NCBI GenBank assembly: GCA_905182985.1
Contig: CAJJDN010000183.1
Span: 95,040 to 159,039 of the forward strand
DNA: 64,000 nucleotides
Origin: Paramecium sonneborni
Taxonomy: Eukaryota; Ciliophora; Oligohymenophorea; Peniculida; Parameciidae
Direction of reading: 5' to 3'
In this document: positions 24,971-37,300 of the stretch, piece by piece
Layout of the letters: each line of letters opens with the position of its first letter
Position numbering within the stretch: position 1 is the stretch's first letter
Position numbers and translations under genes: made by a program
The notes under the pieces: model-generated
Database searches by the model: none
What the model was told of the DNA's origin: nothing
Seen by the model: the letters and a program-made list of their open reading frames with translations, nothing else

Positions 24971-26689
24971 AATAAAATAAATACATAAGTATATAATATT
25001 TAATAATAATTTATTATAATTTATTAAAAATGATAATTAAATGTATCAACATATATTGCATGGAACTAATAATCCTAAAAAAATTGCATTACATATCCCA
25101 AAAGTCTAACCTTTTTGTAATTGAAACTATATAATAAATTCAAAATATACTCTCCCATTCATCAATTATCTAAGCACAATTAATAAAATAGTTCCACTGA
25201 AGAACACAATTATAATCAGAAAAATATTAAAGAATATAGTTACAAATCCTATCAATAAACAAGGAAGTAAAATTTTATAATACTCTAAATTATTTTTTAA
25301 ATATTATTACTTTTTAAACTGATCTCTATCTATTCAGAATTAATATACAATATCGTTATTAAGATTACTATAAGTAATTAAAGAGCCTCAATTTGTTGAT
25401 TTTCATTAAAACTACTATATTATTAGTTAAAAAAAAAGGCTTTTGCATTAAATAAACATAAATTCATTAATATGATTAAAGTTCTGATTATTGCAATCGA
25501 ATTCTATATTATATAATGATGATTACTTTTTAAAAAAATTAAAATTTTCCTGATATAATTACTAAAAGATGTACAATTATAATAGTCCACCAATCTGGAA
25601 GGTTTATTTAAACAGATTGTGTTTATTTCGAAAATTTCATATATAACCAAAAAAATAATATAAATGAAATAACTTATATTACTAGATACATGATAAGTGC
25701 CTTAAGAATTTCTTGTTTTTATATTTTGAATGGTTAATCTTTAAGTTAATTTGAAATTAACTGTTAAGGTATTTATGCAATCTCAAACGTTTACACAATA
25801 GGAATTCCTTATTAAATTAGTTGTGCTTATAAATCTGGAGATTATTATTAATTAGCAATTTAAATATTCTATTATTAAAATTCTTCAGGACTTAGGATTT
25901 GATTTGTATTAGAATTTATTGTATTTTACTGTATAGCATATGGATTATGTTGGATAGTAAAATTGGGTTAAGGATTGCTATCATCTATTCTAGCATTTTA
26001 GTTTCCCATTTTATAAAAAAATTAATTTAAATATAATATTTTTAATCAAATATAAAGTAAATTTAGAATGCAAACGCAACAATTTATATATAATTTATTT
26101 TAAATAAAATTTTAAATTTCTTGAACCTTTCTCTTCATATATTATTCTTGTTAAGTTAAAAATAAAGTTTAGTATATTATTTTTTAAATACCTTATGCGA
26201 GATGATTAAAAAATCAATATTAAATCCACTAATGAATTTTAGTATGAATTTAGCCGTAAATATTTAGAATGTTTTTACAAGAAATTTATATTCAAATTCT
26301 GACATATCTTTAACATTTCTGAACATAATTGAGAAAAGTTAAAAGGGATTTGAGTAAAGCTTAAAGGGGACTACAATTTTGAAAATTTTAGGGTTTTCAT
26401 ATTTTTTTAATTTAAAAAAAATAAATAAATAAATAATTTTATATTACTCATACATTCAAAAATGAAGAGAGCATTTTTCCTTAGATTCATCCAATATTAA
26501 AAAGTAATACAACATTGAATAATATTTTTTAAGTATTTAAGTAGTAAAGATAATAAGAATGAAAATTAAGACAAAAAAATGTTAATAAAATAAATAGAAA
26601 TAATTTATAGATAGACAAATTTGAAATAAAATTGTTAAAAAAATATAAAAGTTAAGGTTTAGTTTATTTTAAAATAAATATCAGAGTAT
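24971..26689. other. Gene-poor interval
   Basis: No supported gene. Between 25,440 and 25,900 the plus strand has an open frame containing CVYFENFIYNQKNNINEITY and ISNVYTIGIPYQISCAYKSG, which might be a relic or an unrecognised exon; it has no clear start or family signature. Confidence 0.35.
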
Positions 26690-27850
26690 TCAATATTATA
26701 TTTATAAGAATATCGCGTTCAAATCTGACTAGATATTTACCAAGTAGATATTGTGAATAATAATTTGATAGCATTATAATAAATAAGAGTTGGGAAAGGA
26801 GAAATGTTATTTAATAGATATTAATAAGCATCAGAATAAGTAGAGAAGAAAGTTGATTTTGCTAATTCAGATTTGGAATAAAATAAAATTTAAGATGAAA
26901 AATAGAAAGAAGTAATTGTTTAATTATTAAAGATGAAAGAAATTGTAACAAGCATCAAATCATGATAGTGAGATGAGATATACAAATTTAATGACGATGA
27001 TATTATTTATAATTGTTTTTATTTGGGAGATTGAATAAAAGATTATTAAATTTTGATCACTTAACGATATTTAATTTATAATTTAGACAGTTTAAATAAT
27101 TGAAGATGGATAAAAATATCTAATATCCTTTTATAAGAATGTATGTATTAACCACTTATAATACCTGAATTACCAAAATTAACGAAAGACTAAGTTAATG
27201 AATTACGTAACAAATTTGCTTAAGATAAAGCTAGATCATATTAAAAGTGGATATTAATTATATAAACCAAAAAATGAAGAGAATTAACCAGGAGAGTTTA
27301 TGAATGCAATATGTGAATTAGAGTTGCTAACTGCTTTTTCAACTAATTTCTGTAACGTAAGTATAGTAACTAACAGTAGAGCATTATGAAATCAAGAATT
27401 ATTGATAAATTTGTTTTATTTGAACTTTTTGATTTTCATCCTATCTATTAGCAATAACATAATAGTGTATTTTTAGATGCAGATAATATTTAAAGAATTG
27501 CATTTGGTTATGCTCAACTTAATGGATTATGTAGATTACATAGATGAAAAAGTAAAATATTTATTTGATACAAATAAATTACAATCAATTAGGAGAAGAG
27601 AATAAATTACTTTAGTATATTTCCATTTTCTTTGACTTAATAAAATTGAATATCATGTACTTTTGAATATATGTTTAGCTACTTAACCAAAACCGTAATT
27701 TATTGAAATTTACAGCATAGCACTACTCAAAATACAAGTGTTTTTGAAATTGAAAAAGGGATGAAGAGGCAAAAGATAAAGTTCAAGCATTTTATCATTA
27801 TGAGGATATTATAATCAAGAATTTATTAAGAATCAGATTTATTATGAATT
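26690..27850 (+). pseudogene. Decayed gene of unknown family
   Basis: A run of protein-like patches in shifting plus-strand frames: KKVDFANSDLEQNKIQDEKQ, LPKLTKDQVNELRNKFAQDK, EFMNAICELELLTAFSTNF, RIIDKFVLFELFDFHPIYQQ, NIQRIAFGYAQLN, DYVDYIDEKVKYLFDTNKLQ and RDEEAKDKVQAFYHYED. In-frame TGA codons and frame changes lie between them. The order and acidic/basic balance suggest one former gene of several hundred residues. I do not recognise the family. The 3' part runs into the duplicated segment beside the N gap. Confidence 0.5.
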
Positions 27851-28882
27851 AATTTGTATTTTATAACATCCTGGTTTATTTTTGATAGGTTGTAAGGTTT
27901 CGTTGTAGCAAGTTGTTGTTTTTATAGTAGAATCCTTTTGGGTCCAAATATTAATTAATATAAATAAAATTTGACAAATTTCTAAAAGATTCAGACAGAT
28001 TTTTTAAAGTTATTTAATTTAATTATTAAAATTAGAAATAGATAATATTTCTGATTCATAATTAAATTACTTTAAACTATTCGCAATGAGGAAACTGAAT
28101 AACTTTAAAAATATCAAAATAGTTACTATTGTTGTTATCTATCTTTAAAATCAAATGGTTAAATAAGAGAATCTAAATAAAATGGTTTAATCTCAATTTA
28201 TCAAAACTTCATTATTAAGAATAAAAAAATGAAATTTCTAAAAATAAGTAACATCAAATTCAAATCTAATTGAAAAATTATAGTTAATATTAAATGAGAT
28301 AATAAATTAATAATATCATTTTAATTTATTTTATTTGCATATATTTATTGCATGAATATTATATAAAAATTATGAATTTTTTAAATATGTTTTGTATTAT
28401 ATAGTGAATAAAAATTCAAACAGAAAAACCTAGAGGACTTTAAAAAATATTATGGAAGTTCCTAAATATAAGGAAATATGTTCCAATTTTATCTTATTTA
28501 TGATTGAGAATTTATGAAAGATGCCTCATTAAATTTTTGATATCTTATGAGGAATACCAAAATAATGAACTAATTCTTCGACCTCCTTTTTTTGAGAGAT
28601 AACAACGCACTAGAAATCCTATCTTATGTATATCAAGAATAAATAATTAAAAATTAATCAGTAATATTGTTTAATTTATTTTTTTAATAGTCACTCTGAT
28701 TTTATCTTTCTCAAGATATTCTCACTTGATTATCCTACTCTTTTAAGTATAGTGTATGTTTAAAAGTTGCTTTTTTTCTTTAAGATAATAATCAACTTTT
28801 TATAAAATAAAATAAAATCAAAGCTTCTTCATTTATTAATCTAGGTCATCAGATGATAATACATCTTTTGTATTTATTTAGG
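27810..28882. repeat. Copy 1 of a perfect 1,073 bp duplication flanking an N gap
   Basis: Positions 27810-28882 and 28899-29971 appear identical, separated only by 16 N. Copy 1 ends exactly at the gap and copy 2 begins exactly after it, as expected when two overlapping contigs were scaffolded without merging. Positions 28818-28882 repeat the 3' end of the HTH gene at 29907-30247. Confidence 0.9.
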
Positions 28883-28898
28883 NNNNNNNNNNNNNNNN
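28883..28898. other. Assembly gap, 16 N
   Basis: Sixteen N between two identical 1,073 bp segments; probably an unmerged contig overlap, so the true sequence here may be shorter by about 1.09 kb. Confidence 0.95.
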
Positions 28899-29971
28899 TA
28901 TAATCAAGAATTTATTAAGAATCAGATTTATTATGAATTAATTTGTATTTTATAACATCCTGGTTTATTTTTGATAGGTTGTAAGGTTTCGTTGTAGCAA
29001 GTTGTTGTTTTTATAGTAGAATCCTTTTGGGTCCAAATATTAATTAATATAAATAAAATTTGACAAATTTCTAAAAGATTCAGACAGATTTTTTAAAGTT
29101 ATTTAATTTAATTATTAAAATTAGAAATAGATAATATTTCTGATTCATAATTAAATTACTTTAAACTATTCGCAATGAGGAAACTGAATAACTTTAAAAA
29201 TATCAAAATAGTTACTATTGTTGTTATCTATCTTTAAAATCAAATGGTTAAATAAGAGAATCTAAATAAAATGGTTTAATCTCAATTTATCAAAACTTCA
29301 TTATTAAGAATAAAAAAATGAAATTTCTAAAAATAAGTAACATCAAATTCAAATCTAATTGAAAAATTATAGTTAATATTAAATGAGATAATAAATTAAT
29401 AATATCATTTTAATTTATTTTATTTGCATATATTTATTGCATGAATATTATATAAAAATTATGAATTTTTTAAATATGTTTTGTATTATATAGTGAATAA
29501 AAATTCAAACAGAAAAACCTAGAGGACTTTAAAAAATATTATGGAAGTTCCTAAATATAAGGAAATATGTTCCAATTTTATCTTATTTATGATTGAGAAT
29601 TTATGAAAGATGCCTCATTAAATTTTTGATATCTTATGAGGAATACCAAAATAATGAACTAATTCTTCGACCTCCTTTTTTTGAGAGATAACAACGCACT
29701 AGAAATCCTATCTTATGTATATCAAGAATAAATAATTAAAAATTAATCAGTAATATTGTTTAATTTATTTTTTTAATAGTCACTCTGATTTTATCTTTCT
29801 CAAGATATTCTCACTTGATTATCCTACTCTTTTAAGTATAGTGTATGTTTAAAAGTTGCTTTTTTTCTTTAAGATAATAATCAACTTTTTATAAAATAAA
29901 ATAAAATCAAAGCTTCTTCATTTATTAATCTAGGTCATCAGATGATAATACATCTTTTGTATTTATTTAGG
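28899..29971. repeat. Copy 2 of the 1,073 bp duplication
   Basis: Identical to 27810-28882 on reading, and continuous on its right side with the intact HTH gene at 29907-30247. It is otherwise non-coding AT-rich sequence with relic patches. Confidence 0.9.
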
Positions 29972-30247
29972 TTTTAGATTCTCCAATCTATCTGTATTGG
30001 CATCTTTTTGTTTCAAATAATTTTTTGTGCTAACTTAAAATGTTGGCTTTCTTAAACCTTAGCACAATATTTTTAGCTGTTGCATATTTTATATTGAGCA
30101 ACTATGCAGCCTATACAAATAATTTAAAATATAAACCTAATTGACTTTCCATTCTTCTTTAAAAACGAGATTTAAGAGCTATTCCTATTTTATCATTGGG
30201 ACTTTGCAATATGAACGAACTTTACTATCAGATGATTGGGTTTTCAT
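29907..30247 (-). CDS. Small helix-turn-helix-like family protein, copy 3, 104 aa
   Basis: Minus-strand frame MKTQSSDSKVRSYCKVPMIK, then QLLNLVFKEEWKVNQ. An intron of 26 nt at 30111-30136 sits at the family position, and the next exon reads AAQLLNIKYATAKNIVLRFK. The second patch is shortened to RCQYRQIGESKT, followed by an acidic end SSDDLDQQMKKL. Intron removal gives 105 codons to TGA 29907-29909. Loss of the C-terminal I..IGG segment found in the other copies suggests divergence or partial decay. Its 3' end is repeated left of the N gap. Confidence 0.7.
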
Positions 30248-31212
30248 TTTGCTTTATTACAATTTTAATTATTAAAATCAAAAAAGATCATCTCTGGCTA
30301 TATATATACAAAATATCAATTTTATTATGATAAACTTGTTCTTTTTATATATTCCATTATTCCATTTTATTATATTAAATCCTAATACACCAATCTTTAA
30401 AATTTTTATAAAGGAAACTCAAAATAGAGCAAATTACCTAAAAAGTAGCTTACCAATGTATTCTATTCTTAAAAACTGTTAATTGTTTCTTAAACTAATT
30501 TCGTTAAGCTTGAAATAATTATAAAATAATTCAAACATATACCCGACATATATAAATGTAGTCTTTAATATGAATACTCCTATTTAGAAAAGAAATAAAT
30601 ATAGTATATATATATTCCCAAATTAAAACTATAATGTTGATTTTTTTTTAATAAAAAAGTAACCTTTTCCAAAATTCTTTCATTTAAAAACAAAAAGTGC
30701 CTCTATGATTAAAATTACCTATATTTGTGTATTTTGGAAAGTATTTAACAATTAATTACAGAAAAGTAATATTCTGATGAAAAAAAAAATGAATACTTTT
30801 GGGTTCGAACTTTTCGGATATTATATTAAATTATTGAATTTGCCTTTATGTGGAGAAACATCCCATTTTGAAGAAAAGAAACTTCAAAATTTCAGATTGA
30901 GAGTAACCAAATTTCTATGTTTTAAACTATTTAAAAGGTAAGATAATTTAATTGATCAAAATGATTATATTTTCTTTCAAGTATATAATTAAATCACTTA
31001 TAAATTAAGGGTTCATCAAGAAATTGGTTTTTGTTAGAAAAACCAATAGTTATAATAATATCAAAGAGGGCTTCATAAAGGAGGTGTATTTTAAGAAGGA
31101 TAATCATATTTTATTTTAATCATAATGAATTATAAGTGGAAATATAATTAATTGCTTGAATAGGGATGTTAGCTCAATTAAATAGGTGAAAATTATTTAG
31201 ATAAATATATAA
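30248..31212. other. Intergenic AT-rich DNA between two HTH genes
   Basis: Non-coding on both strands as far as I can see; lies upstream of copy 3 and downstream of copy 4. Confidence 0.4.
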
Positions 31213-31566
31213 TCATTATTTCAGAGAGAAATTTTTAATTGTGTTTTAAAAAATACCTCCTCTCAGACATATGATTTTATAATTATGTTTTCCATTTCTT
31301 AATGGTTTGTAATGGCATCGTTTAATTTCTGGAAGAGTTGGCATTTTTTTTTGTATTGAATATTTTCTGTATTTCAAGACGATACTTTTAGCAGACGCAT
31401 ACTTAACGTAAAGAAACTTAGCTGCCTAACTAGTAAAAAGCAAATTAATTACTTTTTTAATCTTCCATTACTCTTAAAATACAAGATTTATTAACTATGT
31501 TTTTTATATAGGAGAAACTTTAACATAAGTTCGACGTCTATATTGATTGGCAGTATTTTCAGTCAT
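31213..31566 (-). CDS. Small helix-turn-helix-like family protein, copy 4, 108 aa
   Basis: Reads MTENTANQYRRRTYVKVSPI, then KTQLINLVFQEQWKIKK, a 27 nt intron at the family position, then AAKFLYVKYASAKSIVLKYR. The second patch is RCHYKPLRNGKHNYKIICLR followed by GG. Intron removal gives 109 codons ending at TGA 31213-31215. It shares QWKIKK/EWKVNQ and (V/I)LKYRK/VLRFKK features with copy 3, its neighbour on the same strand, so copies 3 and 4 form one sub-pair and copies 1 and 2 another. Confidence 0.8.
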
Positions 31567-31817
31567 CTAGGAAAGTTCTAATTTAAAAATAAAAAAATAA
31601 ATTAAAATGTTTGATCTATTTTTAAAATGGAGAGATTTTGTATATTAATTGTTAAAAAGAATGAAAACAAAAACAACCTAATAGAAATACAAACATAAAT
31701 AATGATTTAAATAATACATTAAATGATAAATTTGATAAAATTCAAGATTTTTAAATGTATTGTATTAATTATAATATGTAAATTACCTTTAAAAACTTAA
31801 ATATATAAGAAAATAAA

Positions 31818-33264
31818 TCATAAATACAACACAATTAAATTTTTGCTTTTGGTTGAAGTAATCCATCTTCCTAAACGATGCTCTTGACTTTCAACAGTTA
31901 AGATTTTATTATCAAATAAATTAATATGATTGATGATTCCAAACTAAATTAAGAATATTATTAATAATCTTACACTTTAAAGTGATCTAACTTTTGTGAT
32001 TTCCTTATTTGTAACTTTGTAAATGTTAAGATTATCATCAATAGATCCTGAAATCAAAAGATCACTATTATAAATAGTTCCCTAATTTAAAGATTAAGAA
32101 TTACCAATGAAGTAATCCATTTATCCCCATGAGGTTTATAAAGTTCGAATAAAGGTCTTCTTTTTTTAACATTCCATAAATTGATATTTGAATCAATTGA
32201 ACCAGTTGCAAAGGTTTCAGGAGTTAAAGCTCTAATACAATCAATAGACTATTCATGTCCATTATAAAGAAGTTATCCTCCTGATTTAGTTTTCCATTGA
32301 ATCATTTATCTATCATATCCACAACTCAAGAAATCATCAGCATTAAAGCAATCGATATCATTTGCTTCTGTACTATGTCCAAAACTTATAAATTACTTGT
32401 AAATATTACAATGTATCAATATAAGCTCTTTGTGCAGCATCCCATTATATAAAAGTTCTATCACAAGATATACTACATAGATTATTAGAATTATATCCAA
32501 ATTTAACACCATAAATTGGAGCTTTATGATGTTTAAGTGTTTCTATCAATTTATTAGATGTTGTATCCCATAATTTAATCGAATGATCTTTACCAGCACT
32601 AGCTAAAATCTTGCCATCAAAATTCAACGATATTGTCAAAACTTCATCATAATGTCCATCTCCATGTTTACCTACTTCTCTCTATATGAATTCTTTCTTT
32701 TTTGTTTCCAAATCCCCTTATATTATAGATTAATATAATTACATTTGATAATGCTTGAATCTTTTGAACAAGAATACATGTTTTTACCAAATTCATCTAC
32801 TTCAGTACAAGTAATAGCTCGTAAATGACCTTTATAGATTTCTCTATTGAATTCTCTATCATATTTTTGGATTTATTATTAATAGATAGTATGTTTTTCA
32901 GCAAACTATTATAAGGCTAATTAGTTACTTTCTCTAGTAAGGCAACATTCAATCTTTTGTCTTCATCATTCATATGAATATCATGATGATCTTAAAAAAA
33001 GTCATCATTTTTAGATTATAATTCTTATTTCGTTTATTATAAAATTTATTTAGCCAATCTTAGTCTTCTGTTATCTTCAGTTTCATCAATTTCGCTATCA
33101 CTTTTATCTGACACATTTTAAGGTTTTTAATTTTCTAATTCATCCAGGTATTCTGAATCAATGGATTCATCATCGTCAATTTTTGATTTGTTGGTTTACT
33201 TAGAGTTTCTAGTTTTGGGCTTTTTAATTTTTTTGACAGTCTTTTTAATTGTGTTTTTAGGCAT
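31818..33264 (-). CDS. RRP9: RRP9 / U3-55K WD40 protein of the U3 snoRNP, 439 aa
   Basis: RRP9 binds the box B/C region of U3 snoRNA and supports early 18S rRNA processing in the nucleolus. The N-terminus is Lys-rich with acidic patches, then RRLRLAKQIL and LLEKFAEKHT lead into the propeller. WD repeats include HLRAITCTEVDEFGKNMYSC, LASAGKDHSIKLWDT, LCSISCDRTFIQWD and FATGSIDSNINLWN, and the family signature VESQEHRLGRW lies near the C-terminus. Five tiny introns (23, 26, 25, 23 and 30 nt) reduce the span to 440 codons. The serine- and acid-rich N-terminal tail matches the family. Confidence 0.93.
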
Positions 33265-33334
33265 AGTTAAAATTTACAACAAATTAAATATAAATATATA
33301 TATAATTTAATTATAAATATAAAAAGTAAAAAAT

Positions 33335-33691
33335 TCAATGATTTTTTTTATTTTTTGAATTGTTATTTATTGAGTTAGATTGATTATCTACATCAAATTC
33401 AGATTTTAGATAACGAAGTTTCTTATAATAACGATTCTTGATCATATTCATAGTTTTGCCAGGGAAATATTTGACAATTTTGTTAAAATTTGGTCCATAT
33501 AGTGAAACAAACATGAGTATTTCTTTATCTTCATCTTTTGTGAAGGTATGTTTCTAGTAAGGTTATTTTTATGATTAATTGACAGTTGATTATTAAATGC
33601 AAACAGTCATGAGATATTCAAGTGAGGATTCATCATAAGTGGTATTCCTATAGGGATATAGAAGAATAATACTGAACGAATTCATCATCAT
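33335..33691 (-). CDS. Small MYB/SANT-domain protein, 118 aa
   Basis: Starting from the first of three consecutive ATG codons, the frame carries one MYB repeat in its C-terminal half: TFTKDEDKEILMFVSLYGPN, then KIVKYFPGKTMNMIKNRYYK. The regular aromatic spacing and the N-x-(I/V)-K-N-R-(Y/F)-Y recognition helix mirror repeat 3 of the full-length MYB protein at 40265-41552. Repeats 1 and 2 are absent and I did not find them upstream, so this is either a single-repeat MYB protein or the surviving 3' part of a larger paralogue. It ends KKNH before TGA, 70 bp from the RRP9 start. Confidence 0.65.
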
Positions 33692-34331
33692 AAATGAGCA
33701 ATTAATAATGATTGGTTGTCATGAATGTATTAATTTAAATAATCATCAGATATTGTTAATAATTATAATGTATCATAAATTATAATACATTTTCCAAACA
33801 AAAAAAAACAATGTTATTTTGAATGAATTTGTAGAATTATACTAAATGACCCTTTATTATTGAAAATTGTATTAATTCACAACATTTTGAGTCTTTTTAC
33901 TCATAGAAAATACTCATGAGATACACTTTGAATAATTTAAGAGTCATAACATCATTTAACTGAGAATATATGTAACAAATTATATAATATAATAATCATC
34001 TCACTATCTTTAAAATCATAAATAGTAGTAATATTAACATCATTCCATTGAAAGTAACATATTATTTAAGAATTCACTCTTTTAGTTTGCCAATCAATCC
34101 TAAATTTGTGTCCTATTAAATAAAATATTGATTTAATCATGTTTGAGTATTATTTTTTAAAAGATGATTTAATTTGTGTTCAAACGAGCACATATTAAGT
34201 TTAGTATTACAATTCTCTTATAATAAATAATAAATTTAGGATAGATTATAAAAATAGATATAAAAATTAGATTTAATTTAATATATTATTTCTTTATTTT
34301 TATATAAGTAAATAAAGAATGATATATTAAA
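33692..34331. other. Intergenic AT-rich DNA
   Basis: No supported gene between the small MYB gene and the end of the anoctamin gene. Confidence 0.4.
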
Positions 34332-37300
34332 TCATTCACATTAAGTTAATTGCTGAAAGAACTCTTTAAATTGCATATCTGAATTTATTAAATTTAATAG
34401 AGTTTCCATAGCTTTTTATTTACTCAATGGTTGATTGAATGTATTTTCTATTGCCTATTACAATGAGAATTATCCTTCAGAATCTTATACAATTGATGTT
34501 ACAAAAATGGCTTCGATTTCATGTTTAGTAATATTACCATCATTATCCACATCTGCTAGATCCAACACTAATTTTAACTTACTTTCTAAATTGTTATTCT
34601 ACAATTTTCTAACATAATCAAAAAATTATTATTTTTCAAAATTTTTCTTAAAACATAAAAATGCAATTCTATTTAACCATATCTTTTCTTCTAAATTTAA
34701 TTCTTCCATTTCTAAAATTTTATTTATATTCTCACTTTCATACGTAATGAATTTTTCTTATTCTCTTCTGAATCTATAAAAGTTATTTAATTCAATTTTG
34801 TCTAGATTTAGATTATCTAAATACTCTTATTTAAAAAGATTAAAAATAGTATGTAAAGAAGTGAAAGCCGGGGCTGAGATAACAGTAGGGAAACAGAAAT
34901 TTTATAATTTTTACCATCTTTTTTATTTCAACTCTCCATCATTTTATTATTGATTTAATTTAACTTATAAATTACTTTTAGAATCTATTTTTACCTTTCT
35001 TTTAACTTACAAACGACTTAATAATTCATGATCATAATATTTAGTAGATTTCAATAACATAACTTCATGTGTTGTAATATTCTTCATTTTATTATGTACT
35101 TTTCTAAAACATTCTTAACATTAACTCTCATCACAATCTTCACAATCAAAAACAGCTTCTTCTTTAGAACATTCTTAACAAAGTAAAATATTTTTTGTTC
35201 TTGCTTAATCTATTTATCTAATCCTTTATTATAGAAGGAAATGTTAAATTTCAATAAACTTTTACCTTAATAAACCAATTTTAATTTGATTAACCATTTC
35301 AGGTTTAATTTCTATTTCTGTTACTTTTTGAATAACTCCTTATTTTGCTAACAATTTTTCTTGTTCTTCTTATTTTTAGAATCTGTCAATTTTAACTTCT
35401 TTTTCAATTTTAGTGTTGATTTTAGCTTAAATTCTTTAATTACAATTTTATTTAGTCTCCAAAAGTTGTTTTCTACTTTAAATCAAAGCATCAGTTTCCT
35501 TTTAAATGTTGACCTTATTAGTTTTCAAAGCTTCTCTTTAACCTGTATTTACATGTTATTTTTCTTGAATATTCTGAAGTTCATTTAAAACCCATTAAGG
35601 TTTATCTGGAATCAACCATTAGAATGCAAGTTTAATAATAAGTATGATAGCTATAGTTAAAAAGAATAACCAAATGATAGTATCTGAGTCATCACCATTA
35701 TATCCATAAATTACTTTCACAGTTTATTTTTTATATTTAACATATAATAAAGCAAAATTAGAAAAGACACAACCCATACCCATCCATTACATAATATTTA
35801 ACCAATCTCCTATTCCAGCACATCTCTAACATTCTGGTCTTTTGTATACTTCCAAAAATGAAATTAATTTAGTCCTAATCTCAGTTACATTTGCTACCAC
35901 AGCTATTGCAGGTCCTATAGGAAATGCTGCTGCAAATAATGTTATATATCCTAAATCTATAATCCCTTCCATGAAGTAACCAAGAGTTCCTTCATAATTT
36001 AACTTTAAATTATTTAACTCCACTTAATCTGCATCTAAATTCATCTCCAAAGTAGGAGGCTTTCCCTTCTCATGAATTTTTAATACAGCTCTCTTACAAG
36101 TCTCTATTGTGTACTTCTTCTCTTTGAAAATTGTTTCATATAAAGTCTCTACTTTATCTTTAAATCCCTCCTTATTTCTATTCAATTATCCTTGTCTCTA
36201 AATATTTAGTTATTATTATTTAAAGTATTGCTTTTCGTAATAATCATACTTCAAACGAGGTAATAACACTTTCAACGCTGCGAATTACACTTGTTTTGTT
36301 ATCAAAACAGGTACTAATTAAATGAATAAATCTAAAAAACTTTTATCATTAACAAAAGCAGCATAGAAGATACACAAATAAGAATTAAGCAAAGTGAATG
36401 CTGAATTTTTATAAATGATGGATTGTTCATAATCTTCAAGGTATTTATGATTTTCGTATTATGCAAAAAATAAGACAATTTGATTATAAACCAAGTTGAG
36501 TATAAAAATACCGACTCCTTAAATTATGTTTAATCCAGTAGTAATAATAATTTAACCTTCAAATTTTTTAATCATTTCATTAACACCTACAAATATCAAG
36601 ACACAAAGAGTCAAAAAGATCAAGACAACTAAAACTGATAAAACTACTTTAAGAAATGTTTCTGTTTTTTTTTAATGTTTGGTTAACTCTCCTGTTACTT
36701 GATAGATTTCTTCATAACCTTAAAATCCTCTACGTACTTCTCCTTTATCTTTAGAATCTAATAAATCTAAACATCCCCATCTTGTTGTTATTTCAGATGT
36801 CTTTCTCTTCCAAAATTCAACTTGTAATGTTGACCATAAACATACATAACAAACCCAAAATGGTAGAATAGATGGAAAATAATCCCCTGTTACCAATATA
36901 TATATTTATATTGCTGCTCCAGGAACTGCTAATATCATCAATGCACATGTAATATATGATTTCCAGGCAAAATAAAATGAAATCTTTTCACCAAAATATA
37001 ATCTTAAAATAGTAATTGAACTAAAATTCTAATTCTCTCCTTCCATTAAATATTCTGAAATCTAATTAATTGGTGTAGGAAGATACCATTTATTATTTAC
37101 TAACCATCTTTCTTTTATTTTATTGATACCTCCTGTTTTATGCATTCTATAAAATGTCTCTATAATACCAGAATTTATCTATTCATTTAAATCTTTTATT
37201 GAAGTTAAATGTTTTTCAATTATTTATTATTTCTATCTGGAACGAAAAGGCTCATATAAATTTTAAAAATCTTTTTCAAATTCCTCCAAATCATATGAAT

